Part shown: one piece after another, positions 53,201 through 62,378 of the stretch | Position numbering within the stretch: position 1 is the first letter of the stretch | How the letters are laid out: each line of letters starts with the position of its first letter | From: an uncultured Clostridia bacterium | GTDB taxonomy: Bacteria > Bacillota > Clostridia > Oscillospirales > Acutalibacteraceae | DNA length: 64,000 nucleotides | Direction: 5' to 3' | Assembly: GCA_947627135.1 (NCBI GenBank) | Contig: CANQUV010000001.1 | Span: 113,974 to 177,973, forward strand | Made by a program: the position numbers and the translations under genes | The notes under the pieces: generated by a model | The model's database searches: none | Told to the model about the DNA's origin: nothing | What the model saw: only the letters and a program-made list of their open reading frames with translations

Positions 53201-54461
53201 GTGTAATAACAGGCTGTGTTCTGTTTTCTGTAAGAGTAATTTCCTGTTCAACACTTACTAAAGGATAATGTTCAGCAGGAGTATATGTGATTTGGATGGT
53301 TTCAGGGTTTTCTGCACCAAATGCGTGACCCGGTTTTGTTAATCCGTTTGGTTGATAATCAAAATCCTCCCAACGGTCTGTTCCGAAAATAGTACTTGCC
53401 TTGTATGCCTTATATTTAATAGATACATTATCAGCTGTAATTTCCGGAACACTGTCTTCAGTATCAATTAAATTATAGACAGACTCCCAAATTTGATCTG
53501 TGGTCATTTTATTATTATAGCCAATTGTATCGTTTGATAAAACAATTTCTGCAATTTTACTTGTTACTTTAATTGTATATTCTGCATCATTTTCAGGAAT
53601 AAATTTAACACTTGCAGTAGTACCCTCAAAGGTCATCTCCTCGGAAACTATTTCATCTGCATTGTACACTTCAAGTGATTCTATGTAGTTATCATCAACA
53701 GGTGTTGCTGTTACTGTAACTGCTTCACCCGGATTTAAGGTTTTTTGTTCACCGTCAACAATGCCGTTACCGTTAATTTGAACAGTTGCTGAATCGGTAT
53801 TTTCACCTAAAGATATTGAAGCAGCATTAACCTTAGCGTATTCAACTGAAACTTCTTTATCTTCTGTAAGGTCAGATATAATTACTGTACCTCCCTGTCC
53901 GGTTTCAAATGAAGCAAGTATTTTTGCACCTTCTTTTACAGTTACGCTGTAATCCTTTAATCCGTTCACAACCAAAGTAGCTTTATCATCTCGGGTAACT
54001 TCAACTGTTGTACCTTCTTCTGTAACCTTTGTATCGTTTACTGTTACATTGGCTTCCGAAATATTGGTTGTTACTTTCAGATTGTCATAAACCTCAACTG
54101 TAAATCTTGCGCTCTCTTGCCAAGTGGTAGTCGGAGGAAAACCACTTGAAGTTCCTTTTTCAACAATGTGTTTAGTGCCGTGTAAAGCAGTGAATGTTTT
54201 AAGTGCATCACTGGTGCTGTTCCACTCTACTACGGATTCGGTTTCACTATCAGTCTTTATTTGAAATTTATCTAAGATTCCAAATCCAAATAAACTTCTC
54301 AATTTGCTTAAATTAAGCACTGTTTCACTGTTATGCAGTCTTAACACTTTAGATTCTGAATTATAACCGGATGCCGCATAAGCCGTTACAGTCATACAAG
54401 AAATCATCAGCATTATTGCAAGAAAAAGTGATAATGTACGTCTTACTAATGGTTTTTTCAT
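50277..54461 (-). CDS. Large secreted protein with duplicated beta modules and C-terminal dockerin
   Basis: 1394 residues. Signal peptide 1-29 (ending TAYAA). No catalytic domain is recognised. Residues about 215-505 and 510-800 are an internal duplication: each holds GYNxxMxxDxVxESxxNLIDT, GHxFG, QxIxYxEdIxxxDIYNLVFDS and a beta module ending in a TVTVN-x-G strand. Later parts (about 805-1310) look like MBG/Ig-like surface domains. A type I dockerin lies at about 1322-1379 (DVDLDGNINVKD; DVNFDIKVDVND). It could be a structural or carbohydrate-binding component docked to a cohesin scaffold together with the amylase at 4730. Monocistronic; the ATG at 54461 has GGAGGCAA. Confidence 0.85.
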   Translation of the reverse strand: MKKPLVRRTLSLFLAIMLMISCMTVTAYAASGYNSESKVLRLHNSETVLNLSKLRSLFGFGILDKFQIKTDSETESVVEWNSTSDALKTFTALHGTKHIVEKGTSSGFPPTTTWQESARFTVEVYDNLKVTTNISEANVTVNDTKVTEEGTTVEVTRDDKATLVVNGLKDYSVTVKEGAKILASFETGQGGTVIISDLTEDKEVSVEYAKVNAASISLGENTDSATVQINGNGIVDGEQKTLNPGEAVTVTATPVDDNYIESLEVYNADEIVSEEMTFEGTTASVKFIPENDAEYTIKVTSKIAEIVLSNDTIGYNNKMTTDQIWESVYNLIDTEDSVPEITADNVSIKYKAYKASTIFGTDRWEDFDYQPNGLTKPGHAFGAENPETIQITYTPAEHYPLVSVEQEITLTENRTQPVITLKEDQTIEYYEGISKEDIYNLVFDSLKAEDGTDISEIAAFGEDGNMTVDVDLETLAPGQNTVTVNFEGNSEYLPAKAETTFNVEYVTKPASVVLSLNEGNAVITVNEMALSGDDTIYVNAGETVTVKATPADGNYIKDIEVFEWLDELESEVKWDGTTALVTFTANEDALYLINVYSEKAQISLKALEGSQETPTIGYNKTMNIDKVKESIFNLIDTDNSVPGMTAENVSIQYKAMSLGILGDSWQNLDYKPQTPLGHEFGENSTESVKITFDDPDDKYPAVSIEFTLALVDNRINTSVNLKANQSITYFEDITENDIYNLVFDSVTDVNGNEIEANFGENISITVGSGKINAGTYTVTVNYKGDETYAASSAQVEITVLKANVDVSVNSQIINYSEKDSINPLVSTNPDNVKCILFTAGLDVRDGSSYINLNLPELIDTKDIENEYIRNILNEIYESLKTDVSISELSKVLQTILNTLESLQSDYGLPINLDAETIQRLITTLESFEQLQGLSDLTVKITIGENIIPENIGAYIIGAVTSDANYVTNAAVGYLVITPDAAKVNLSFNTEIKNSNIARKGILSGEFDLGSHIVPDGLTEDQIAQATEKLTNVYVCLNKNGIYISNEPSGDVGAYVQISYIKDWDNQMYYAVPIVREYNVFIDKATVEFVDKDGNANSDQSFTYDGTPKAMTALVKDSNGNVLDSSKVTYKYIGLESDLNAYNSSEPPTESGVYTVIAEYAEYYGEDKLVCFGVSIGKLNIHTANSDFKINDTEFLFDGTGKTIDVINPNGLIYVEVIVDKNNNVNIILPESWGVAPGSINVEGGIQQLISKLNSLPEFISNSKLVAELEKLLNSITINTISINGDLPVEEGEYNITAFAFGKNYTFQTDTAVLSIVDKILIGDVDLDGNINVKDATLIQLYAAGLITLDEVSLSAADVNFDIKVDVNDTTFIQLYCAGLNTEGHHVGEYKEIRV

Positions 54462-54904
54462 CTTTAAATTGCCTCCTGTTTTTTGTGCGCCGCAGTTTCA
54501 CTTGTTACTCCATATACAACTAACCGAAACAGCAACTATTGTGAATTAAAATACAATTATGTATTTTTTATTACTTTTGCAATTTATATTTTCCCATATA
54601 AATAACAATGCAATTTTATCATTATTTATTATTAAAAATCAACGAAATTGCGTGAATGGGTAACAGTAAGACCTAAACGGAAACTATTAAATTATGTTAG
54701 TTATAATTTTAATTTACCAATACTTTTTATTTAACCAAATAAGATCTAGCAGATTATTCTATAATTTCAGCAACACTCCTTTAATAAAAGTTATATTTCT
54801 ATTTACAAAATTATTAACACGATAATTGTTATTTATTGTAAAATTATAAAACATGTGTTAAAATATAGTAAATATATAAAGTCATAGTACAAGAAGATGA
54901 AAAA
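54462..54904. other. Divergent intergenic region between dockerin protein and MATE genes
   Basis: AT-rich, no gene seen. It should hold the promoter of the dockerin gene (minus) and the MATE promoter (54836-54864). I see no RNA gene or clear operator. Confidence 0.4.
54836..54864 (+). promoter_or_regulatory. Probable promoter of the MATE gene
   Basis: TTGTAA (54836-54841), 17 nt, TAAAAT (54859-54864), about 40 nt upstream of the ATG. Confidence 0.45.
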
Positions 54905-56251
54905 ATGAAACAAAAAAATATAGATATGCTAAATGGAGGTATTGCAAGCAAACTACTGTTGTTTGCTCTTCCTTTGGCTGCAACGGGAATGTTGCAGCAA
55001 TTGTTTAATGCCGCCGATATTGCGGTAGTCGGCCAATTTGTCGGTGCTAATGCTATGGCGGCAGTTGGCAGCAACAGTCCTATCATAGGTTTACTGGTAA
55101 ATGGCTTTGTGGGTATTGCATTAGGGGCAAATGTAGTAATCTCAAACTTTACAGGTCAGCAAAATACAACAGGAATTAAAAAGGTGGTTCACACATCTAT
55201 ATTATTTTCGCTGATTGGAGGAATAGGCATTACTCTTTTTGGTGAACTTATATCCCCTTCATTGTTACATTTACTCTCTGTTCCTGATACTATATTTCCT
55301 ATGGCCCTTGCATATTTGCGAATATACCTTTTAGGAATGCCTGTAATTTTTCTGTACAATTTTGAGGCTGCTATATTTCGAAGTCAGGGTGATACTCGTA
55401 CCCCGTTAATGTGTCTAATTGTTTCAGGAATATTGAATGTTGCTCTAAATTTATTATTTGTATGTGTTATAGGAATGGATGCCGACGGTGTTGCGCTTGC
55501 AACTGTACTTTCCAATTTATCCAGTTCTGTACTTCTTTTTATAATGCTGATGCATCGCAAAGATGCAATTAAATTGGAAATATCAAGTATTAAAATTCAC
55601 AGTGTTGTATTAAAACCTGTTATTAAAATAGGTCTGCCTGCAGGACTTCAAACTATGGTATTTTCTCTTTCAAATATCTGTATTCAATCAGCAATCAACA
55701 GCCTTGGTGCTGAAGTTATGGCAGCATCATCTGCTGCCTTTAATATCGAAATATTAGCTTATTACCTTGTAAACTCCTTTGGTCAGGCTTGCACAACATT
55801 TGTTGGTCAAAATTATGGTGCGGGAAATATTAAAAGATGTCGTAAGATCACACGAATCAGCCTTGTTATGAATATAGTAATAACCGTTGCCGTATCTGCT
55901 ATTATTCTTTTATTTGGCAGACCGTTACTTGGTATCTTTAACAGTGACCCAAAAATTGCATCAGTAGGAATTATAAGACTATTCTTTATTCTTACTCCGG
56001 AGGCGATAAATGCAGTAATGGAAATCATGTCCGGTTCTATGCGTGGTTACGGATATTCCCTTGTACCTGCAATAATTACATTCGCAGGTGTTTGCGGTAT
56101 TCGTATAACATGGGTTTATACAGCATTTCAAATGTCACCAACATTTTTTACCTTAATGATAGTTTATCCCGTCAGCTGGGCAGTAACAGCAGCCGTACTT
56201 GTGATTGCTTACTTGCTGTTTATGAAAAGATTTAAAATAAAGCAAATGTAA
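54905..56251 (+). CDS. MATE family efflux transporter
   Basis: 448 residues, about 12 membrane helices in two homologous halves: LFALPLAATGMLQQLFNAADIAVVGQFVG at the N-terminus, GVALATVLSNLSSSVLLF, and KIGLPAGLQTMVFSLSNICIQSAINSLG in the second half. It exports drugs or metabolites using an ion gradient. The start is weakly supported by its ribosome-binding site (AAGAAGATG). Monocistronic with a strong terminator. Confidence 0.93.
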   Translation: MKQKNIDMLNGGIASKLLLFALPLAATGMLQQLFNAADIAVVGQFVGANAMAAVGSNSPIIGLLVNGFVGIALGANVVISNFTGQQNTTGIKKVVHTSILFSLIGGIGITLFGELISPSLLHLLSVPDTIFPMALAYLRIYLLGMPVIFLYNFEAAIFRSQGDTRTPLMCLIVSGILNVALNLLFVCVIGMDADGVALATVLSNLSSSVLLFIMLMHRKDAIKLEISSIKIHSVVLKPVIKIGLPAGLQTMVFSLSNICIQSAINSLGAEVMAASSAAFNIEILAYYLVNSFGQACTTFVGQNYGAGNIKRCRKITRISLVMNIVITVAVSAIILLFGRPLLGIFNSDPKIASVGIIRLFFILTPEAINAVMEIMSGSMRGYGYSLVPAIITFAGVCGIRITWVYTAFQMSPTFFTLMIVYPVSWAVTAAVLVIAYLLFMKRFKIKQM

Positions 56252-56270
56252 TTTTATAATTTAACATATA

Positions 56271-56300
56271 AAAAGAGAGTGTCTTATGATACTCTCTTTT
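56271..56300 (+). terminator. Terminator of the MATE gene
   Basis: Perfect 10-bp stem AAAAGAGAGT / ACTCTCTTTT with a 10-nt loop, followed by TGATTTATT. Confidence 0.85.
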
Positions 56301-56429
56301 TGATTTATTATTTCTTATGTTTTAAAAATAATAAATGTTTTATCACAAATGCCGTCACAATTATAACTGTTATCATATATGGGTGCAATACAGTTTCCAA
56401 CAATTAAATTTCCTTTTATCATAATAATC

Positions 56430-56458
56430 TTGCGAAACTATATATTTTGTGATATAAT
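56430..56458 (+). promoter_or_regulatory. Promoter of the LytTR response regulator
   Basis: TTGCGA (56430-56435), 17 nt, TATAAT (56453-56458), 28 nt upstream of the start codon. Confidence 0.65.
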
Positions 56459-56486
56459 GAACAATCATCGTGAAAGGTGGTTTCGT

Positions 56487-57206
56487 ATGTACAAATTTGC
56501 TATTTGTGATGATAACGCCCAATTCTGCGAACAATTCAGGGTTGCTCTTGATAATATTATGTCACGCAAAGAAGCTGCGTACAACCTTAACTGTTTTTAT
56601 GACCGAGAATCTTTTTCAAAGGTTCTCCACAAGGGCGGGGAATTTGATCTCATTTTTTTAGATATTGTTTTCGGCAACGAAAATGGACTTGAACTTGCCA
56701 AATTTCTTCGCAAAAAGCAAATCAATACAGATATTGTATTTATTACCGGATATGACGAATATGCTGTCGACAGTTACGATGTTGAACCTCTGCATTATTT
56801 GCTTAAATCGGGAGATTGGAACAAGCTGGAGACAGCGGTCGAGCGATTTTTTACGAAAAACAGTTCAAAAAAATTGCGCATTAAAACCACAAGCGGTACT
56901 GTTTTTCTTAATCTGGAAGATATTGTATGCTTTGAAATATTCAGTCACGATATTATTATTCATTTGACCAACGGAACAAAGGAAACCTGTCATGGCACTC
57001 TTAAGTATATAGAGAACACTCTGGCACCTATGAATTTTGTAAGACCCCACAGAAGCTATCTGGTAAATCTTGACTGTATCTCGAAAATAACCCATAATTG
57101 TATTCAACTTACAAACGGTATGAGAGTTCCGCTAAGTAAATTAAAGTATAATAAAATCCAAATAAATTTGATGGAATATCTCGGAAAAAAGAATATGTTT
57201 AAATAA
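56487..57206 (+). CDS. LytTR-family response regulator
   Basis: 239 residues: a receiver domain with the acidic pair ICDDN and phospho-acceptor D59 in LIFLDIVFG, then a LytTR DNA-binding domain (about 130-235; LRIKTTSGTVFLNLEDIVCFE, FVRPHRSYLVNL, VPLSKLKYN). This is the AgrA/VirR type that binds direct-repeat promoters. ATG 56487 follows AAAGGTGG by 6 nt. The convergent GHKL kinase gene (57272-59203) is its likely partner. Confidence 0.92.
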   Translation: MYKFAICDDNAQFCEQFRVALDNIMSRKEAAYNLNCFYDRESFSKVLHKGGEFDLIFLDIVFGNENGLELAKFLRKKQINTDIVFITGYDEYAVDSYDVEPLHYLLKSGDWNKLETAVERFFTKNSSKKLRIKTTSGTVFLNLEDIVCFEIFSHDIIIHLTNGTKETCHGTLKYIENTLAPMNFVRPHRSYLVNLDCISKITHNCIQLTNGMRVPLSKLKYNKIQINLMEYLGKKNMFK

Positions 57207-57210
57207 ACTC

Positions 57211-57239
57211 AGGACCGCCTCGATTTATGATGCGGTCCT
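57211..57239. terminator. Bidirectional terminator between response regulator and kinase
   Basis: Perfect 8-bp stem AGGACCGC / GCGGTCCT with a 13-nt loop between the convergent stops, T-rich on both sides. Confidence 0.8.
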
Positions 57240-57271
57240 TATTTTATAAATAAAACTGTACAAAAATGAAT

Positions 57272-59203
57272 TTATAAAGACATATCTTCTTCTCCAAAAT
57301 TCTTTGTAAGACAAAGCGTACTCATTACAGAGAATGACGATGCTTTTTTTTCTATTTTGAGTACACCATTATATTTTTTGGCAATACTCTCCATATTTTT
57401 AAGGCCGTAGCTATGGCGCTTGTCCTTTTTATCGGTTTGTTCGGAATAGCTGTTTTCGCAGCCTATAAACAAAAAGTTTCCGTTAAGTCCGATATTAACA
57501 TTAATGTATTTCTCAATTTCGGGCTCTGTTTTTTCACATGCCTTAAGAGCATTTTCAAGCAAATTGGTCAGGAAAACACAAAGATCGCTGTCAGCAATAG
57601 GTATTTTCTGAGGAATATTAAAGTGATATTTCACCTTTACTCCATTGTTCTTTGCTCTATCTAAATATGTTCCCGCCAAAATATTTACCATTATATTTTG
57701 ACTGTATCGTCCGGTAGGTAAATTATCAAGCTGATACTCAAGAGATGTAAGATACTCCTGTATCCCCTTGATATCATTGTTTTTAATCATACCGCTTAAG
57801 GCCAGAATATGATGACGCATTTCATGACGAACTGCACCTGTGGCATTTTCAGACTCGACCATTCGGTTATAGCTTTCCATTGTAAGTCTGCTGCGCTCTT
57901 CAAGAACAGTTATAAGCTTATGGGTATTCAATGTTCTTTTGATAAATTCAATTACAAGAATTATAACTGCCATAACAGCAAAAATATTTGATATTAAATC
58001 AACTACTATAATGTACCCACCCTCATTAGCATCGGTTATTATATCGCTGATGTAACTCATAATATCTCCGTTCCAAGTCCGTAACTCGAAAAACAAGCAG
58101 AAAACGATAACGATTACACAAGTTATAATGTAAAATTTATTTATCTTTATACTATTTTTTCTCTGCAGCAATAATTCAACTGTTACTAAAACTAATGCAG
58201 CAGCAAAAAGCAAAAGTTCAATCAGCCCGTTTGCGCCAATCATTCCATATTCTCCGGAATATTGTGTAATAAACATTTGCGTTACTTCATACAAAAACCA
58301 TATTGCAGTTAATCCCGATAAAATATATTTTCTCCAGCCGGTAAGACTAAGTGCTATATACATAAGCAGCGGTGCAGTGTAAACATACCAAAGAAATGAT
58401 AAATCCATATATTTTATCAATATGCTGTATGTACCCGGAAATGATATATACGCTTTATCAATAAACAACAGCATAAAAAACAGCGTTAGCAGTAAAATTT
58501 TCATATTAACTTTACCGTTTGAAAAATCCAAAACAAATATTATAACGGTAAGAATGGCAAGAATAGCACACAGTGTCATTACAGCTACCGGTATAACGCT
58601 ATAAACCGCCGCAGGTGCGCTGTCGGTATCATAGTTGCACACCCATGGATATACAGGATATAAAATCTCTGCGTCTTTTGAGTAATATGTAATAATAGAG
58701 ACTGTTTTCCCTACATAATCTTCCGGAAGCGAAACTCGTACTTGTATTCCGCCTCTTTCCTCCAAAGAAGTATCTGGCAGATTGTTTTTATCAAGTATAA
58801 GATATCCTTCCTTGTTTCTTTCTCCTCCGCTGAAGCTTGAATAGGTAATCTCTCCTTCAACAAACATCTCCACACCCAGAATATCCGATGTTGCAATATT
58901 CATTTCAAAGCAAGGAGTGTTCCTATCAAAATCGGTCATAACCATAGTTATTTTTACAGCGTCAGCGTGTCCGCCTTTTATAAATGTACCATATTCATCG
59001 CTGAACTCAGGCTCTGCACTTGTAACAACACCATCCGTAAGCTTTTCATAAGTCCATCCACAGCTTTGTTCTGCAGTATCAGCCAACACAATTATACTTG
59101 TGTTGGCTTTGCTGAGCATTGAATATACAACTAAAACAAAAACGACCACTACTGCAATAATAATTGAACCAATAATATATAAATGCTTTTTATCTTTACT
59201 CAT
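57272..59203 (-). CDS. GHKL-type sensor histidine kinase
   Basis: 643 residues. An N-terminal helix, an external beta domain (about 35-195), about seven membrane helices (7TMR-DISM-like arrangement, about 210-430), a coiled segment with the phospho-acceptor His in VRHEMRHHILALSG, and a GHKL ATPase domain with NLLENALKAC (N-box) and HSYGLKNMESIAKKYNG (G-box). It resembles AgrC-like kinases in its cytoplasmic part, but the external domain suggests a small ligand or glycan and not an autoinducing peptide. No agrB/agrD is nearby. ATG 59203 is used; an in-frame GTG lies at 59209. Confidence 0.9.
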   Translation of the reverse strand: MSKDKKHLYIIGSIIIAVVVVFVLVVYSMLSKANTSIIVLADTAEQSCGWTYEKLTDGVVTSAEPEFSDEYGTFIKGGHADAVKITMVMTDFDRNTPCFEMNIATSDILGVEMFVEGEITYSSFSGGERNKEGYLILDKNNLPDTSLEERGGIQVRVSLPEDYVGKTVSIITYYSKDAEILYPVYPWVCNYDTDSAPAAVYSVIPVAVMTLCAILAILTVIIFVLDFSNGKVNMKILLLTLFFMLLFIDKAYISFPGTYSILIKYMDLSFLWYVYTAPLLMYIALSLTGWRKYILSGLTAIWFLYEVTQMFITQYSGEYGMIGANGLIELLLFAAALVLVTVELLLQRKNSIKINKFYIITCVIVIVFCLFFELRTWNGDIMSYISDIITDANEGGYIIVVDLISNIFAVMAVIILVIEFIKRTLNTHKLITVLEERSRLTMESYNRMVESENATGAVRHEMRHHILALSGMIKNNDIKGIQEYLTSLEYQLDNLPTGRYSQNIMVNILAGTYLDRAKNNGVKVKYHFNIPQKIPIADSDLCVFLTNLLENALKACEKTEPEIEKYINVNIGLNGNFLFIGCENSYSEQTDKKDKRHSYGLKNMESIAKKYNGVLKIEKKASSFSVMSTLCLTKNFGEEDMSL

Positions 59204-59209
59204 AATCAC

Positions 59210-59898
59210 ACAACCTTATGACTGTTGTTTTTTAATTAAACAGGCTATTTAAAATTTTATGTTATTTTGAAGCACAATATATTTAGATAGACGGCAATAC
59301 TTAGTATGTTTTTGACGCTTTCACGGCTGTGTTTAACCTTTTGTTTCATTTATTCACATCATTTTTTCCAGTATTCTAACTAAACTCTGCATTATATTTC
59401 AACACCTGCCGCATTTATGCTCACAAATATATTGTCATTGTAGCAAATATAACACCAATTCACACCTGTCATTTTATTTTTTCAGCTTTTAGAACGCCTC
59501 TTTTCGGAGGAATATAAATAAGACTAATGCATCATTTTAAGCGCTGTTATCAATAATTTTAAAAGCATACTATTATTTCGCCCATTGAATACATATTTCA
59601 TTAATTATATCATCTCCCGCCACACATACACAAGGTATTTTTCATAAATATTACTTTTAAAAAAATAAGCTAAGGATAAATTGTATTACCAAAAATATGA
59701 TTTTTTACAAAACACTAATCAACAAATTAAATACCACAAAAGGTAGCAATTAAGAAACAATAAGTTATATTATTTTTTATAATAAAAAAGACTGTTGCTT
59801 AAAATTTTTAAAATAACCGGGTAACCTAAATGGGGCTCCCGGTTATTGTTTTTAATTTTATATTTAGTTTTAATGTCTACTTCACATTATTTAGATAA
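59210..59898. other. Long intergenic region between kinase and broken protease gene
   Basis: 689 nt of AT-rich sequence with the kinase promoter presumably near 59210-59350 and the protease-gene terminator at 59812-59847. No supported gene, RNA or repeat is seen between them. Confidence 0.4.
59812..59847 (-). terminator. Terminator of the surface protease gene
   Basis: Perfect 10-bp stem AATAACCGGG / CCCGGTTATT with a 16-nt loop; TTTAAAAATTTT follows on the minus strand. Confidence 0.8.
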
Positions 59899-61428
59899 TT
59901 ATGTTCTGCGTCTGTAAGCAAAATATGCAATAACAGCTGATGCAGAAATAAAAATAACGAGCACTGCCATCGACATAGAAGAATCACCTGTCTGAACACT
60001 TCCGCCGCTGACCTTTACAGCATTAGCTTTGTTTTGAGTTTCAGAATCCGCCATCGTTATTGTTTTATCTGTTGATTTGCTTGAACCTTCGTTATTAACC
60101 TCTGACGGTTCTGTTGCAAAACCTTCTGCTGACGGTTCTGTTGAAGGCACTGTCGGGGTTTCTGTTGATGGTTCAGTCGGGATTTCAGTCGTAGGTTCAA
60201 TTGACGGGTTCGTTGGGTTTTCTGTGGAAGGTTCAGTTGACGGGTTTGTTGGGTCTTCTGTGGAAGGTTCAGTTGACGGCTCGTCAGCTTTGCGAACCGT
60301 TATATTTATTTCATTGTTATAAGCTCTCCAAACACCATTATAGAACATCAGCATTGGTCCGTCACTTTCGTCCCAATTAATTTCATCGGCTAAAACATAA
60401 CCCTCAGGTATTGTCAAGTCTCTTTCGTGCAAACTAAAAGGTGCAGTAAAACTACAATCCTGTGTATCAATTAACTGTGTAAGATCATCGACACTCCAGT
60501 AGTTTACCGTATATTTATAATCATTTGCAGACACGGGTATAGGATTGCCATCATCATCATAATTTACCATTTCGATATCTATAAGAATTTCTTTGTCCGG
60601 TACAAGTTTTCCGTCTATCTCTGAGACATTTACAGTGATAACCTCTTCTTGATTTTCAGCCAAAATACATCCGTTTAACAAAAAAAGTTCATTCATTATA
60701 TCAATTTCATTTTTTCCTTTATGCAGCGGACAATTATTAAATTCTATAATCTCCTGCCCATGATAACGATATTTGTAGGGAACTATAATTCCGTCCGGTG
60801 TAGTTAATGTGAATGACGTTACCTCTGAACCATAATGAAACTTTGTATAAAGTGAATCATTGTCATTATCATCTATTTCATATTCGCCTTTAATCCTTAT
60901 TTCAAAGGTGTATTCAGTATTAACGTCAAGACCATAGAAATCAGAATTTTCCTGCCATTCTTCTCCTGCAATTCTGTATTGATATCCATCTACTTTTTTA
61001 AATTTTACATAGTTTGCTCTGATAATTTCCGTCTCTGCCTTAGGTGCCCGAGGTCTTTCTGCAACTTCAATAACAGCTACTTCGGATGCAAACCCGTATT
61101 TATCATTTCCCGGCCTCCATAAGTGATAGGTTATACCTGAATCAAGTTTAAGTTTTTCGTCTGAACATACGTGTACCTCTTTAAAATCATCTGCACTGCT
61201 GCTCCATACTGTGTCGTTTGTAAATGACTCATAGGTGGTTTCATTTGCAAAGTCAACATTCCAATCAGGAGTACTTTGTCTAAAAGGAACAGCTATATAT
61301 CCAAGCAGATTGCCGGTTTTCTTATCCTTAACAGAAAATTTTTCAATTTCTGAAATATAGTCATTTATTACAGAATAATCTGATACAGAACTGCCGCTGT
61401 GGATTTCGTTTTCATCCTTATCAAACAA
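59899..61428 (-). pseudogene. C-terminal fragment of the surface protease: stalk and sorting signal
   Basis: 509 residues of the third piece. Beta domains, then a TEPSTENPTNPS-type stalk (about 385-440) and a C-terminal anchor: GGSVQTGD, a hydrophobic helix and YRRRT. VQTGD resembles the PQTGD sorting motif common in clostridial surface proteins. It opens at TTG 61428 without a ribosome-binding site, so it is unlikely to be made on its own. Confidence 0.6.
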
Positions 61429-61451
61429 TTGATATACATCTTCATTAAAGT

Positions 61452-62378
61452 TTATAGTTCAATATCATAGTCAAATGTTATTCCTTCGAAGGGTTCCTGC
61501 TTATTAATGACTTTTATAACATAAGTTGTGGGAGTTTTTCCTTTAGCTGTAACTTCAATTTGTATTTCCTTGCTTGTTTCATCTTCTGATAATGTAAATT
61601 CTTCTGACCACTCATTAGAAGCAATATTTTTACCGTCAATACTTATGGTATCTGAACTGCATGGGCATAATTTTATTGATGCAGGTTTGGTAACAACGAT
61701 TTCACCTGTGTTATCAGAGCTTAGTTCAACATTGTTTTTTTCGCTGCCGTTGTCAACTATTAAATAATTTAACTGAGCCGATGCAGTTGTATATGTACGG
61801 CTCACCTTATTTCCGCACTTACCGTTTTCAACTCCCCATGCAGTAATTGTGCATGGTTTATTAATAGTTATTGCCCCGTTGTAATTTTGTACTGCTCCGT
61901 CGTCAATCTGATAATTAATTGTCGGTGATCCCTCAAGCTCAAGCTCTGTACCAAGAGCAACAGGTCCTTCAAGCACAGAAAAACGTACATTTGAAACAGC
62001 TTCTCCCTCGGAGGCTAAAGGATTGGTAAATGCTTTTATACACACATTACTTATAATAATATGACTCAACACATTTTCATCTTTAGAATAATAAGAATAT
62101 TTATTAACATCGGTCCAGTTTTTTCCGTCGGCACTTACAAAACTTTCATTGTCAAAGCCCGAATATTCCAGACGTTCTTTTCTTACATCGGAAACAGCAG
62201 CACTTACAGCAATTGGATAAGAGTATTCAGGATTTGAAAGCTTTACTGCAACAGTAAAGGTTGTACCTTTTTGCAATTTTATAGGATTTTCAAGCTCTAT
62301 GGTATGATATCCTGCATAAGGTTCATATCCCGCTTTTCCCGAATAAGCAAGCTCTCCGGAAGAAGGGTTTTCCGCTGA
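61452..62378 (-). pseudogene. Middle fragment of the surface protease
   Basis: Continues in the same frame directly after the TAA at 62379. It begins in the lectin-like part (GYHTIELENPIKLQKG) and continues into chitobiase/Ig-like beta modules (INYQIDDGAVQNYNGA; a cadherin-like segment TPTTYVIKV near the end). It has no start of its own with a Shine-Dalgarno. Confidence 0.6.

Noticed and set aside
59210..59810. Small genes or RNAs in the long gap before the broken protease gene
   Set aside because: No frame with a ribosome-binding site, no strong hairpins other than the terminator at 59812-59847.
61428..62276. Treating the middle and C-terminal protease pieces as separate genes
   Set aside because: Both open at TTG codons without Shine-Dalgarno sites, and the middle piece continues in frame from the protease after a single stop.
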